DNA of 32,792 nucleotides, taken from contig JAISCZ010000053.1 of the NCBI GenBank assembly GCA_031265205.1, positions 1 to 32,792 on the forward strand, written 5' to 3'. The stretch is from Deltaproteobacteria bacterium. Its GTDB lineage: Bacteria > Desulfobacterota > Desulfarculia > Adiutricales > Adiutricaceae. Made by a program: the position numbers and the translations under genes. The notes under the pieces were generated by a model that saw only the letters and a program-made list of their open reading frames with translations, did no database searches and had not been told where the DNA came from. Positions 7,980-16,445 of this stretch are shown piece by piece (the first letter of the stretch is position 1; the number at the start of each line of letters is the position of its first letter).

Positions 7980-10900
7980 TTAACGGACCTTATGGCGGCG
8001 GCTCTTGCGGGCCAGCTGGAGGATGACTTCCGGTTTTAAAGGATGGGTGGGGTGCCGGGATAGGCAGAAGGGGGTCCGGATTTTAAGGAGGGCGTCCTGG
8101 GGCGCGGGGCAATATGGGCTTTGGAGGTAAAATTCTCCGGCTTTGAGTTTGTTGTATCTGACGCCGCCGTTCCCCAGAAGGGAGTTCGCGGCCTGGATGG
8201 TCTGGGGGGAGGCGAGTTTGCCGATCAAGCGGGTCTGGCAGGCGTCGAGGAGGTAGCGGTCGATGGCGTTAAGGCAGTGCGTCGCCAAAATGAGCCCGAA
8301 GCCCAACTTGGAGGAATTGTCGGCCAAATCCGCGAAGGCTTCCTTGCTGGGGACGATATTCTGGTTGGGGATAAAGTCCCGGGCCTCGTCGACGACCACG
8401 AGGGCCCTTAAGCCTGACGGGGCCTGAACGGGGGGCAGGGTAAAAAGGGAGGCTAAGGTGAACTGGACCGCGAGCTGGCGGCTCGTTAAATCCGGCAGGG
8501 CCGAGAGATTGACGACGGCGACGTTGGTCTTTTCGTCCGGGGAGTCGAGGCACTCCCACGGCCCGTTGGGCGGGGCGCCGTGGTATTTTTTATGCGGGCC
8601 GATTTTCCCCCGGAAGATATCGATGACCCTTTGGGTGGATCTATGGTGCGGTTCCAGCCGCATGGTGTCCTCATCCTCAAAGAGGAGCGAGTTGAGATGA
8701 TAGATTAGCCTTGGGTACGTGAAGGGATCGTCGTCGTGGATCATATTCCGGACGGCCTGCTCCACCGACGCTTTTTGGGAATCGTGCAGGGGCTCGCCTA
8801 AAAGCGAGTCCAAATAGCCGCAAAGGTGTTTGAGGGCGAGGTCGATGGCCTCCGAATCGTCCCTGATAGCGGTAAAATCCGTTAAGAGGCCGTTTTCGAA
8901 GCAATTGCCGTCCGGCTGGTTGGGAGTCCAGACGGACACCCGGGCCTTTTCCAAGAAAAGGCTCGCCCAGGTCTCGTCTTCGGGTCCCCAAAAGGGAGGC
9001 GGAGACGGGCAGGCTTGCCCGAGCGTGGAGAAGTCTCCGGAAAGATCCAAAATCAGCGAGGGGATCCCTTGGAGGGCCGCTTCCTCGACGATTCTCTTGA
9101 TAAAAACGTTTTTGCCGATAGCCGCGCGGCCCGAGACAAGGACGTGCCCGAGGAGCGCGTTCAAGGGAAGTTCCAGGCGATTTCCCAAAAGGCCGTCCGG
9201 CGCGATCTCGCTTCCCCAGGGAATAGTCGCCCCGGCGGGGACGGGCCCGCTCGGCGCGAAGGGGCTTTTTTTCTGGGGCTGGCTAATCTCCCCCCCAGGG
9301 GAATCCCGCTCCTCCCAGGCGTCGGAGGGCCACGACTCGGGCGCGGGGACAAGTTGGAGTTCCGCGGCGCCCAAGGGCGCGGCCGGGGGAAGCGGTTGAG
9401 CCTCGGGCGCGGTCGCCATCGCTTCCGGTGGATTTATTTGGAAAGAGACAGTGGAATCCTGGCGCGGGGCCGCGACTTCCGCTGGGTCGCTCTCCGGCGC
9501 GTAAAAGGGTCGCGGCGTGACGGGCGTGGGCGCTTCCGGGGGATCTATCAGGCGATAGGCCGCGAACTCCTGGCGCGGGGCCGCGACTTCCGCCGGGTCG
9601 CTCTCCGGGGCGGGGAAGGGTTGGGGCGCGACGGGCGCGGGCGCTTCCGGGGGATCTAGCGGACGATAGGCCGCGAGATCCTGGCGCGGGGCCGCGACTT
9701 CCGCCGGGTCGCTCTCCGGGGCGGGGAAGGGCCGCGGCGTGACGGGCGCGGGCGTTTCCGGGGAAGGTATTTGGGGATAGGCCGCGAGATCCTGGCGCGG
9801 GGCCGCGACTTCCGCCGGGTCGCTCTCCGGGGCGGGGAAGGGTTGGGGCGCGACGGGCGCGGTAGCTTCCGGGAACGTCATGGGTTCCGGGGCTGAGTCA
9901 TAATGGCTCGAGGGCGCGATCGGGGACGCGGCTTCCGCGGGGGCGATTTCCGGGGCCGGGAAAGGCCGCGGCGCGACGGGCGCGGGCGCTTCCGGGGAAG
10001 GTATTTGGGGATAGGCCGCGAGATCCTGGCGTGGGGCCGCGATTTCCGCGGGGGCGATTTCCGGGGCGGGGAAGGGTCGCGGCGCCACGGCGAGGAAGGG
10101 TTGGGCTTGGGGTTCGGGAGGAGGCCAAGATAGCGGGCGGGCGAGGTTCGGGTCCGCCGGGGGAGCGGGGCGCTCCGCCGGCGCGTTCGGCGCGGGCGAG
10201 GGGGCGCCTCCGAGAGCCATGGCCGCGGACTTGAGCGTGGATAGGGTTCTGTCCGCCGGCGCGTGGACGGCCTGGGCCATTGGCGCGGATTCGCCCGGGG
10301 CTTCCGCCGCCGGGGGCGCGGCGGGCGCGCGCGTCGCCAATTGGGGCGCGGTGGGGACGGCGGGGCGTTCCAGCGGCGGAGGCGCGAGGAGAGGCGTTGG
10401 CGGGTCTGGCGGAAGTTCCCGCGCCTCGCCGCCATCGCGAGCCGCGTCCGTGGAGGGCAGGATTTCCCAGAGCCACTCCAGCTCCCTGGCCAAAAAGGGA
10501 AAGCTCTGGGTGGGCTTGTACTTGCGGGCCCAGACCTGAAAATCGGCGGGATACATCATGGCGATCTTCGCGAGGGCGAAGAGGGCCCGCGCGTCGCGCG
10601 CGTCCGTGGCGGCGAGGCTTAAGGAATTGGGGAAATCCGCGGGGAGGGAGGGAGGGAGCGGAAAATCGCCCTGGAGGCTGGGGGGCCGGATGAGAAGGAG
10701 TCTCCGCCAGGAAACGGTCGGCTCCGCTTTCGCGCTCTCCGCTTCCTTGAGCGCGGCCTCGTCAAAGGACGCGGGATCCCGCGCGAGGACGACCTTGAGG
10801 CGCAAAAGGCGGGAACGCGCGCGGTCGCGGGCGATAAGGACGAGACAGGGATCGGCGGCGGGAAAATGGTCCTGGCGGATTTCCAGGGAGCGGCCGTCGC

Positions 10901-12317
10901 CGTCCAAGGGGCGCTCATAGGCCAGGCTCTCGGCGAAAAGGGCGAGGGCCTTTTCCCAAAAGGCCCGTTCCTGGTCGCGCGCGGCGAAGCTCAGGATATA
11001 GTCGCCGCTCTGGAGAAGGGCGAAGTGGCCTTGGATCGCCGCGAGCTGAGGGTCGTGGCGCGTCAGGCGCGCGGGCTCGGGCCGCGCGTTCGGGTCCCAA
11101 GGCGCGCTCTGGCCGGAGAGCGCGCTCTCCCGCGCGTATTTTTCGCAGGCCCAAAGGACGTCCCGGGCGTAGAGCGCGCGGAAACTTTCGAAAAACTCCG
11201 CGGGAAAGGGCCAGCTCTGGTAGGGGCGCTGGAAGCCCGTTATCTTGGCGGCGGCGCGGATCCTGGGGACGACCAAGGATTTGACGAGTTCCGGATGGCC
11301 CAGGGGTTGGAGGAGATAAGGGGCCTCCGGGCCCGGGGGCGGCGCCGAAAGGCCCAGCCGGCTGAACTCCCGGAAGGAGTCGGGCGTGGCGGCGACGGCG
11401 ACGAAGAGCTTCGCCGGAAGGGCCAAAAGGGCGTTTAGGGAGTCGCGGGGCTCTTTGAGGAGCTCGCTATGGGCGGAGATATCGTCTAAATCGATTCTCT
11501 CAGCGCCGCGGACGGCGTTTTGGAAGTTTAAGACGAGCGAGTCGAGCTCGTCCACGCCCAAAAGGGTAAAGGCCCCGCCTAGGCTCGCGAGGAAGACGAG
11601 TTCCCGGCAAAGCGCGCCGGGGGAAGGGGCCGGGGCGCCGCCTTCCCCCAGCGCCTCGAGCCCCGCCTCCCCTTGGAGAAAGGCGTGGGCGGTCGCCTGG
11701 AGAGAGGGGTCGGGGGAGCCCCACAGAAAGAGGGCTTGGAGCGCGCCCAGGAGCGCCGAGCGCTCCGGCGCGCGCGGCGGGGCGAAGGCCTGGCGGGCTA
11801 GAAGGGCGAGTTCCAGCGCCTGGCGGGGGGAGCCGTCGAGGGGCCGCTCGAGGGCGGCGCGGTCGGCGGGGAGGCGAGCGCCGGCCAGGCGCCGGACCGT
11901 TTCCAGCAAGAAGCCGAGGCGGGAGCCCGCGCTTTTTTCGCGGAGGGCGCCGTCCGCGAAGCCCTGGAGGAAGCGGCGGAAGAAAGAAGGGGCGCCGGAG
12001 AGCGGGGAGAGGTCCACGTGGACGTAAAAGCCCCCCAGCTCGCGGGTTTTGGCGGCGAAGGCGGCTAAAAGGCGCGTTCTGCCGGAGCCGAAGGGCCCCA
12101 GGACGGGAAAGAGGCGCGCGGTCGCCCTCAGGGGATCCTCGGCCACTAAGGCCTCCAGGCGCCGGGCGAAGGTCTCTTTGATATTTTGGTTGATTTCCGC
12201 GACGTCGCGGCAAGATCCTCCGGGCCCACGATCGCGGGAGGGACGCAAGCATTCTAAAAATTCAGCGCGAGATATGGTCTCCAAGGCCGTGGCGTTGGCC
12301 TGTTCGGGAAGGGACAT
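7980..12317 (-). CDS. fusion of family ATPase (ATPase 3) and HerA/DUF87-like ATPase through a Pro/Ala repeat linker
   Basis: The 1445-residue protein has three parts. Residues 1-620 match the two neighbouring ATPases: AEINQNIKETF, a P-loop GPFGSGRT with Arg80 in place of Lys, Walker B LLGVDELD (Asp256, Glu257), YQSWPFPAEF, and a C-terminal FPFLARELEWLWE. Residues of about 640-1000 are Pro/Ala-rich, with six 37-residue repeats. Residues from about 1030 to the end look like a HerA/FtsK-type hexameric motor: HVLVSGRAAIGKNVFIKRI, ILDLSGDFS, Walker B ALVVVDEARDF (Asp1310, Glu1311), and LATHCLNAIDRYLLDAC ... RLIGKL. In the HerA P-loop, Asn1070 replaces Ser/Thr. AAAGAG lies 6 bases before the ATG. 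HerA motors commonly partner with nucleases, and a DUF559 nuclease is encoded immediately upstream. DNA translocation or processing is inferred. Confidence 0.85.
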   Translation of the reverse strand: MSLPEQANATALETISRAEFLECLRPSRDRGPGGSCRDVAEINQNIKETFARRLEALVAEDPLRATARLFPVLGPFGSGRTRLLAAFAAKTRELGGFYVHVDLSPLSGAPSFFRRFLQGFADGALREKSAGSRLGFLLETVRRLAGARLPADRAALERPLDGSPRQALELALLARQAFAPPRAPERSALLGALQALFLWGSPDPSLQATAHAFLQGEAGLEALGEGGAPAPSPGALCRELVFLASLGGAFTLLGVDELDSLVLNFQNAVRGAERIDLDDISAHSELLKEPRDSLNALLALPAKLFVAVAATPDSFREFSRLGLSAPPPGPEAPYLLQPLGHPELVKSLVVPRIRAAAKITGFQRPYQSWPFPAEFFESFRALYARDVLWACEKYARESALSGQSAPWDPNARPEPARLTRHDPQLAAIQGHFALLQSGDYILSFAARDQERAFWEKALALFAESLAYERPLDGDGRSLEIRQDHFPAADPCLVLIARDRARSRLLRLKVVLARDPASFDEAALKEAESAKAEPTVSWRRLLLIRPPSLQGDFPLPPSLPADFPNSLSLAATDARDARALFALAKIAMMYPADFQVWARKYKPTQSFPFLARELEWLWEILPSTDAARDGGEARELPPDPPTPLLAPPPLERPAVPTAPQLATRAPAAPPAAEAPGESAPMAQAVHAPADRTLSTLKSAAMALGGAPSPAPNAPAERPAPPADPNLARPLSWPPPEPQAQPFLAVAPRPFPAPEIAPAEIAAPRQDLAAYPQIPSPEAPAPVAPRPFPAPEIAPAEAASPIAPSSHYDSAPEPMTFPEATAPVAPQPFPAPESDPAEVAAPRQDLAAYPQIPSPETPAPVTPRPFPAPESDPAEVAAPRQDLAAYRPLDPPEAPAPVAPQPFPAPESDPAEVAAPRQEFAAYRLIDPPEAPTPVTPRPFYAPESDPAEVAAPRQDSTVSFQINPPEAMATAPEAQPLPPAAPLGAAELQLVPAPESWPSDAWEERDSPGGEISQPQKKSPFAPSGPVPAGATIPWGSEIAPDGLLGNRLELPLNALLGHVLVSGRAAIGKNVFIKRIVEEAALQGIPSLILDLSGDFSTLGQACPSPPPFWGPEDETWASLFLEKARVSVWTPNQPDGNCFENGLLTDFTAIRDDSEAIDLALKHLCGYLDSLLGEPLHDSQKASVEQAVRNMIHDDDPFTYPRLIYHLNSLLFEDEDTMRLEPHHRSTQRVIDIFRGKIGPHKKYHGAPPNGPWECLDSPDEKTNVAVVNLSALPDLTSRQLAVQFTLASLFTLPPVQAPSGLRALVVVDEARDFIPNQNIVPSKEAFADLADNSSKLGFGLILATHCLNAIDRYLLDACQTRLIGKLASPQTIQAANSLLGNGGVRYNKLKAGEFYLQSPYCPAPQDALLKIRTPFCLSRHPTHPLKPEVILQLARKSRRHKVR
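9410..10100 (-). repeat. 111-bp tandem repeats coding the Pro/Ala linker
   Basis: The plus-strand segment CTGGCGCGGGGCCGCGACTT recurs at 9459, 9570, 9681 and 9792, exactly 111 bp apart, and with changes at 10026 (234 bp further: one 111-bp unit and one 123-bp unit). Each unit encodes 37 residues of the form APAPV-x-P-x-PFPAPE then SDPAEVAAPRQDLAAY then a PPE ending. Near-identity of the central units suggests recent duplication. Confidence 0.9.
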
Positions 12318-12681
12318 GGAACGCTCTTTACAAAATTAAGGTTTGCGGATTTGCGGGGACCGGCGAGGATTTAGAAAAGGCTATTTTGGCCCTCAGAGCG
12401 AGAGGGGCTTTAAGGCGCGGCGCCGCCGCGCGGGGGAGGAGCCCCCGTCGGCGCGAAACGAGATAGGCGCGGCGCGAAAAAGATGTTTAACTTTAAAAGT
12501 TCCTTTTTGTATTGTCAAGAGAATTTGAGGGCAATTAGTTTTGGCCGTTTGAAGGCTTGGCGACGCGATTTTTCGCTTCAAGTCGCGGGGCTCGCTTGGA
12601 GGGGCGCCGCGGGCTTTTGGGGGAGGCGCGCGTCCCCTGTCCGGGGCCCCCAAGCGCCGCGTCCTTGAAGAGGATAAGCTT
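12318..12681. other. 364-bp spacer between nuclease and HerA-fusion genes
   Basis: It contains a promoter for the HerA fusion (12490-12518). Near the nuclease stop there is an imperfect stem (GCTTTTGGGGG around 12610 with GCCCCCAAGC around 12650) that may end nuclease transcription. No gene is evident. Confidence 0.5.
12490..12518 (-). promoter_or_regulatory. sigma70-type promoter for the HerA-fusion gene
   Basis: On the minus strand TTGACA (12513-12518) is followed by 17 bases and TAAAGT (12490-12495). The -35 lies in CTCTTGACAA, the same ten bases that surround the -35 of ATPase 1. The predicted leader is about 165 bases. Confidence 0.5.
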
Positions 12682-14091
12682 TTAGGGGCAAGCGCGGACA
12701 AAGGCCACGGCGTCGCGGATTTTTTGGAGAGCCCGGTCGGAGTCCCTTTTGATTTCGGCGTGGGAGAGGCGCATCGCGCGGTAGCCCGACAGGAGGAGCA
12801 AGAAGTCGCGGTGGCGGTCGTACTCAAAGGCCGCCTGGCCGCCGTGATAGGAATAGCCGTCCACCTCCACCACCAAGCGGCCCTCGGGCCAGAGGAGGTC
12901 CACGACGTATTGGGGGCCCCGGTTGGTTTGGATAAGCTGGTTGTAGAGAAAAAGGTTTTTGAGCTCCGCGTCCAGCTCCAGCCTGGAGGCGAGGAGCAGT
13001 TCCCCGGGGCTGTCGGGGTTGGGCTTTCCTAAAATATCCCCGAAGGGCCGGACGAGGAGGCGTTTTTTCTCCAGAAAGCTCAAGTCCAGCCCGTCGCCCA
13101 AGGGGTCCAAGGCCCCTTCGCCACCGGCGCTTTCGCGCGCGGCGGCGGCCGCCGAAAGCTCGCGGGGGGGCGCGCCTTCCGGCGCGTCGCGGTAAGGCTC
13201 CAAGGGCTCCAAAGGGGTCGCGCGCCGACCGGGCGCGTCCGCTGGGTCCTCGCGGCGGCCGCGGGGGCGCGCCGGGGGGGCTTGGGGCTCGTTGAGCCAG
13301 GGATGGCAGTCCGCGCCGTCCGCGTCCGTCGGGGGCGCGCCGGGGCTCTTGGGGAGGCTCCTCAGCTCTTGGGAGAGTTCCGCGGCGAGGTTGGCGCCCA
13401 ATTCGGCGATGGCCCCGCGGGCCGCCTCGTCGGCCGGGTCCCGCTCCTGGGGAGGCGCGGTCGGCTGGGGCCCGGGACGCGGCGCCGGGAGCTGAATGAC
13501 GCTTAAGTCGGGGTGATCCAAGAGGTGCTCGGGTATGACCGCCCGCGTGTCGAGGCCCGTCTCTTGGGCGAGCCACAGCGCCGCCTTGGCGTAGCCTATA
13601 AGCCTTTCCCCGTGGGCCCCGGCCTTGGGGGGCAGGATCAGCCGGAGGGTAAAGGCCCGGGGGTCCAGGGCCAGGGCCAGCTGCCGCGCCTGGAGTTCCA
13701 CGGGGCTTTCCCGGAAAAAGGGGGCCTCGCCCCGCGCGATGGCCTCGGTGACCGCTTTTTGGAGCCAGGCGGGGTCCGCTTCCCGGATCCTAGCCGCCCT
13801 CTGGATGACCCGGAACATGTCGCTGGTCTTTTGGTCAAAGGCGAAGAGGCTTTCCAAGGGGTTGTCCAGGCGCCTTAAGCCAAACCAGTAGGGCCAGCGC
13901 GCGAGGGCCTTGTCCGCGAGGGCTTTGAGGGCCCCGCGCAAAGCGCCTTTGGCGGAATAGTCGGATATCCAGGCGTCGATATACTCGTCCTGAGGGTCTT
14001 GGAGTTCCGCCTCCAAGGAGGCGGCGTCCAGGGAGGCCGGGTAGGTGACCGTCAGGGGAAAGCGGATGAGGGGAGCGGCGCGCGTGGGCAA
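12682..14091 (-). CDS. DUF559-type PD-(D/E)XK endonuclease with unknown N-terminal domain
   Basis: The C-terminal 115 residues or so match the DUF559/Vsr-like nuclease fold: NPDSPGELLLASRL (Glu), QYVVDLLWPEGRLVVEVDGY (Asp, then Glu-x-Asp), YHGGQAAFEYDRHRD and a LLSGYRAMRLSHAE strand. These are the expected metal and catalytic positions, so it is likely active on DNA. The N-terminal 330 residues are not recognised; they contain RWPYWFGLRRL and a Pro/Ala-rich low-complexity stretch (about residues 205-330). The start is TTG at 14091, behind GGGAGGA with a 9-base gap. It lies 111 bp after rarA and 364 bp before the HerA fusion, all on one strand. Pairing of a nuclease with a HerA motor suggests it may supply the cutting activity of the cluster. 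Confidence 0.8.
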   Translation of the reverse strand: MPTRAAPLIRFPLTVTYPASLDAASLEAELQDPQDEYIDAWISDYSAKGALRGALKALADKALARWPYWFGLRRLDNPLESLFAFDQKTSDMFRVIQRAARIREADPAWLQKAVTEAIARGEAPFFRESPVELQARQLALALDPRAFTLRLILPPKAGAHGERLIGYAKAALWLAQETGLDTRAVIPEHLLDHPDLSVIQLPAPRPGPQPTAPPQERDPADEAARGAIAELGANLAAELSQELRSLPKSPGAPPTDADGADCHPWLNEPQAPPARPRGRREDPADAPGRRATPLEPLEPYRDAPEGAPPRELSAAAAARESAGGEGALDPLGDGLDLSFLEKKRLLVRPFGDILGKPNPDSPGELLLASRLELDAELKNLFLYNQLIQTNRGPQYVVDLLWPEGRLVVEVDGYSYHGGQAAFEYDRHRDFLLLLSGYRAMRLSHAEIKRDSDRALQKIRDAVAFVRACP

Positions 14092-14202
14092 GTCTCTTTT
14101 TCCTCCCGGGCCAGGCCAGGGCCCTTTGGGCCGCGCGCGCCTTTCGCGCGCGGGAGGCCTTGAGGGCCATTATCGCCCGCGGGAGGGGGATCCGTCCATG
14201 AT

Positions 14203-15618
14203 TTAGCGCGCCTTTTCCGCGCCGGGCGCGTTGGGCGGCGGGGCGGAATCGGGGTCGGGGTCGAAGTCGGCGGGGGGCGAGGCCGCCGCGCGCGCCCGCG
14301 CGCGCTCCCTCCGGTCCCGGAGGGCCTCCCCGAGGGCCTTTTCCTCGCCGCGGGGGCTGGGCTCGTAGTAGACGCGGCCCGCGAGTTCCGGGGGGAAACG
14401 CTCCTGGCTCGTTTCGGCGTCCGGGAAATCGTGGGCGTATTGGTAGCCCGCGCCGTAACCCAACTCTTTCATGAGACGCGTGGGGGCGTTGCGGAGCGCC
14501 AGGGGAGGCGGGAGGGGTCCCAGGTCACGGGCGTCCTTTAAGGCCAGGTTAAAGGCCCGGTAAACGGAATTGGACTTGGGGGCTAAGGCCAGGCGCGTCG
14601 CCAGGTGGGCGAGGGCCAAATCGCCTTCGGGGGAACCCAGGAGGCGGTAGCTTTCGAGGGCCGCCGCGGCGAAGACGAGGGCCGTGGGATCGGCCATGCC
14701 GACGTCCTCCGAGGCGAAGCGGATCATGCGCCGGAGGAGGTAGACCGGATCCTCCCCGCCCTCCAGCTGCCGCGCCAGCCAATAGAGGGCCGCGTCGGGG
14801 TCGGAGTCCCTTAAGGATTTATGGAGGGCGGAGATGAGGTTGTAGTGTTCCTCCCCGTTCTTGTCGTAACGCCAGGCTTTTTTTTGGACCGCTTCGGCGA
14901 CGGTGGGAAGGTCGAGGGGGCGCTTTCCCGTTGGGAGCGGGGCGGAGAGGGCCGCCGCCGTTTCCAGGGCGTTGAGGAGCGCGCGGGCGTCGCCCCCGGA
15001 GCTTTGGATAAGGAAGCGGCGGGCCGCCGCGTCGATTTCCAAGTTGAGATCCCCGAGGCCCCGGGCGGAGTCGCTGATGGCCAGATCGATGATTTGGCCC
15101 AGCTCCTCGTCCGTTAAGGGCTCCAAAACCAGGACCCGCGCCCGGGAGACCAGCGCGGGAATGATCTCGAAGGAGGGATTTTCCGTGGTGGCCCCGATGA
15201 GGGTAATGAGGCCGTTTTCCACGTGGGGGAGGAAAGCGTCCTGCTGGGCCTTGTTGAAGCGGTGGATCTCGTCGACGAAGAGCGCGGTCTGGCGCCCGGA
15301 AAGGCGGCGGTTGGCCTGGGCCCGCTGGACGACCTCCCGCACGTCCTTGATCCCCGCGAGGACCGCGGAGAACTCCACGAAGTCGGCTTTAGCGTTTTGG
15401 GTGAGGAGGCGGGCGAGGCTGGTCTTCCCCACCCCCGGGGGACCCCAGAGGATGAGGGAGGAGAGGGCGCCCGATTCGTAGAGGCGCCTTAAGAGCTTGC
15501 CCTCGCCTAAAAGGCGCGTTTGTCCGATATACTCGGAAAGGTCCCTGGGCCTGAGGCGCTGGGCCAGGGGCGCGCGGGCGTCGGGGTGGGTCTGAAAGAG
15601 GGAATTTTCGCCGGGCAT
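14203..15618 (-). CDS. rarA: replication-associated recombination protein A (RarA/MgsA AAA+ ATPase)
   Basis: RarA acts at stalled replication forks with SSB. The 471-residue product opens with PLAQRLRPRDLSEYIGQ, then Walker A GPPGVGKTS (Lys65), Walker B LFVDEIHRFNKAQQD, sensor 1 GATTENPSFE, and the family-typical C-terminus (RALLNALETAA, SALHKSLRDSDPDAALYWLA, YQYAHDFPDAETSQERFPPE). I chose ATG 15618, which gives a normal RarA N-terminus (MPGENSLFQ). An upstream in-frame TTG at 15660 adds 14 residues and has a GGAGG further upstream, so it remains possible. The C-terminal tail after residue 440 is low-complexity Asp/Pro/Ala. It lies in a run with coaE and the HAD phosphatase. Confidence 0.95.
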   Translation of the reverse strand: MPGENSLFQTHPDARAPLAQRLRPRDLSEYIGQTRLLGEGKLLRRLYESGALSSLILWGPPGVGKTSLARLLTQNAKADFVEFSAVLAGIKDVREVVQRAQANRRLSGRQTALFVDEIHRFNKAQQDAFLPHVENGLITLIGATTENPSFEIIPALVSRARVLVLEPLTDEELGQIIDLAISDSARGLGDLNLEIDAAARRFLIQSSGGDARALLNALETAAALSAPLPTGKRPLDLPTVAEAVQKKAWRYDKNGEEHYNLISALHKSLRDSDPDAALYWLARQLEGGEDPVYLLRRMIRFASEDVGMADPTALVFAAAALESYRLLGSPEGDLALAHLATRLALAPKSNSVYRAFNLALKDARDLGPLPPPLALRNAPTRLMKELGYGAGYQYAHDFPDAETSQERFPPELAGRVYYEPSPRGEEKALGEALRDRRERARARAAASPPADFDPDPDSAPPPNAPGAEKAR

Positions 15619-15702
15619 GGGCGTTACCGCGCGGGGCCCCTTGGGGGAGAGGCCCCCCAAAAAAGACGCGCGGGCCTCCTTGGGGGCGGAAGCCTGGGTT
15701 CG

Positions 15703-16437
15703 TCAGGCGGGAAAGGGGAAATCCGGGGAGAGGAGCCGGCGGTGACATTTGAGGGCCGCCTGGATGGTGTCCCTTAAAGAGCCTAAGTTATTGATTACCA
15801 GATCGGCGCGCCGGAGCTTGGAGGCGATGGGCCACTGATTGGCGAGCCGGCGCAGGGCCTCCCGTTTCCCCAAGGCGGGGTCGCGGGCGCGGAGCCTTTG
15901 GAGCTGGACCCTGGGGGTGACGAAGGCCAGGGCGACGGGGTAAAAAAAGGAGGCGAGGCTCGCCTCAAAGAGCAGCGGCAGGTCCACGACGACCAAGGGC
16001 TCGTCTTGGAGGAGCGCGAGTTCTTCCAGCATTCTTCCCCAGGTGAAGGGGTGGACGATATTTTCCAAGGCCTCCTTCAGTTTCGCGTCTTTAAAAATTT
16101 TCGCGGCGACATGTTTACGATTGAGCGAGCCGTCCGGGAGGAGGGCTTTGGGCCCGAAGAGTTCCCGGCTAGCCGCCAGTCCCGGGGAGCCGACGCGGAC
16201 GGCCTCGCGGGCCAATTCGTCAAAATCAATGACCCGCGCGCCGAAGGCCTCCCAGAGGGCCGCGACGAAGGATTTGCCGGAGGCCAGTCCGCCGGTGAGG
16301 CCCACCCGGACGCGGCCGGGGCCGGATTTTAAGAGGCCCCGCGCGTCCGTGGCCCAGGCGGGCGGCGGCCGCTCGGGGGGGCGAGGGGCGAGGGGCGGGG
16401 GCTTGGGCCCGTTTATTTCCGGCGGAAGGCTCGGCAT
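15703..16437 (-). CDS. coaE: dephospho-CoA kinase
   Basis: CoaE phosphorylates dephospho-CoA at the 3' ribose position, the last step of CoA synthesis in the cytoplasm. The product has the P-loop GLTGGLASGKS (Lys55), VIDFDELAREAV, the hallmark VVVDLPLLFEA, and RLRARDPALGKREALRRLANQW, which covers the lid and substrate region. At 244 residues it is about 40 longer than usual because of a Pro-rich N-terminal extension before the P-loop. The ATG at 16437 has AAGGA 5 bases upstream, which supports the extended form. A GTG at codon 45 would give the usual short start (MGLTGG) but has no SD. It lies 8 bp after the HAD phosphatase gene, in one operon. Confidence 0.93.
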   Translation of the reverse strand: MPSLPPEINGPKPPPLAPRPPERPPPAWATDARGLLKSGPGRVRVGLTGGLASGKSFVAALWEAFGARVIDFDELAREAVRVGSPGLAASRELFGPKALLPDGSLNRKHVAAKIFKDAKLKEALENIVHPFTWGRMLEELALLQDEPLVVVDLPLLFEASLASFFYPVALAFVTPRVQLQRLRARDPALGKREALRRLANQWPIASKLRRADLVINNLGSLRDTIQAALKCHRRLLSPDFPFPA

Positions 16438-16445
16438 GGGCGTCC

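Noticed and set aside
9878..10476. Two overlapping minus-strand frames rich in Arg/Pro
   Set aside because: They are frame-shifted readings of the Pro/Ala repeats of the HerA fusion.
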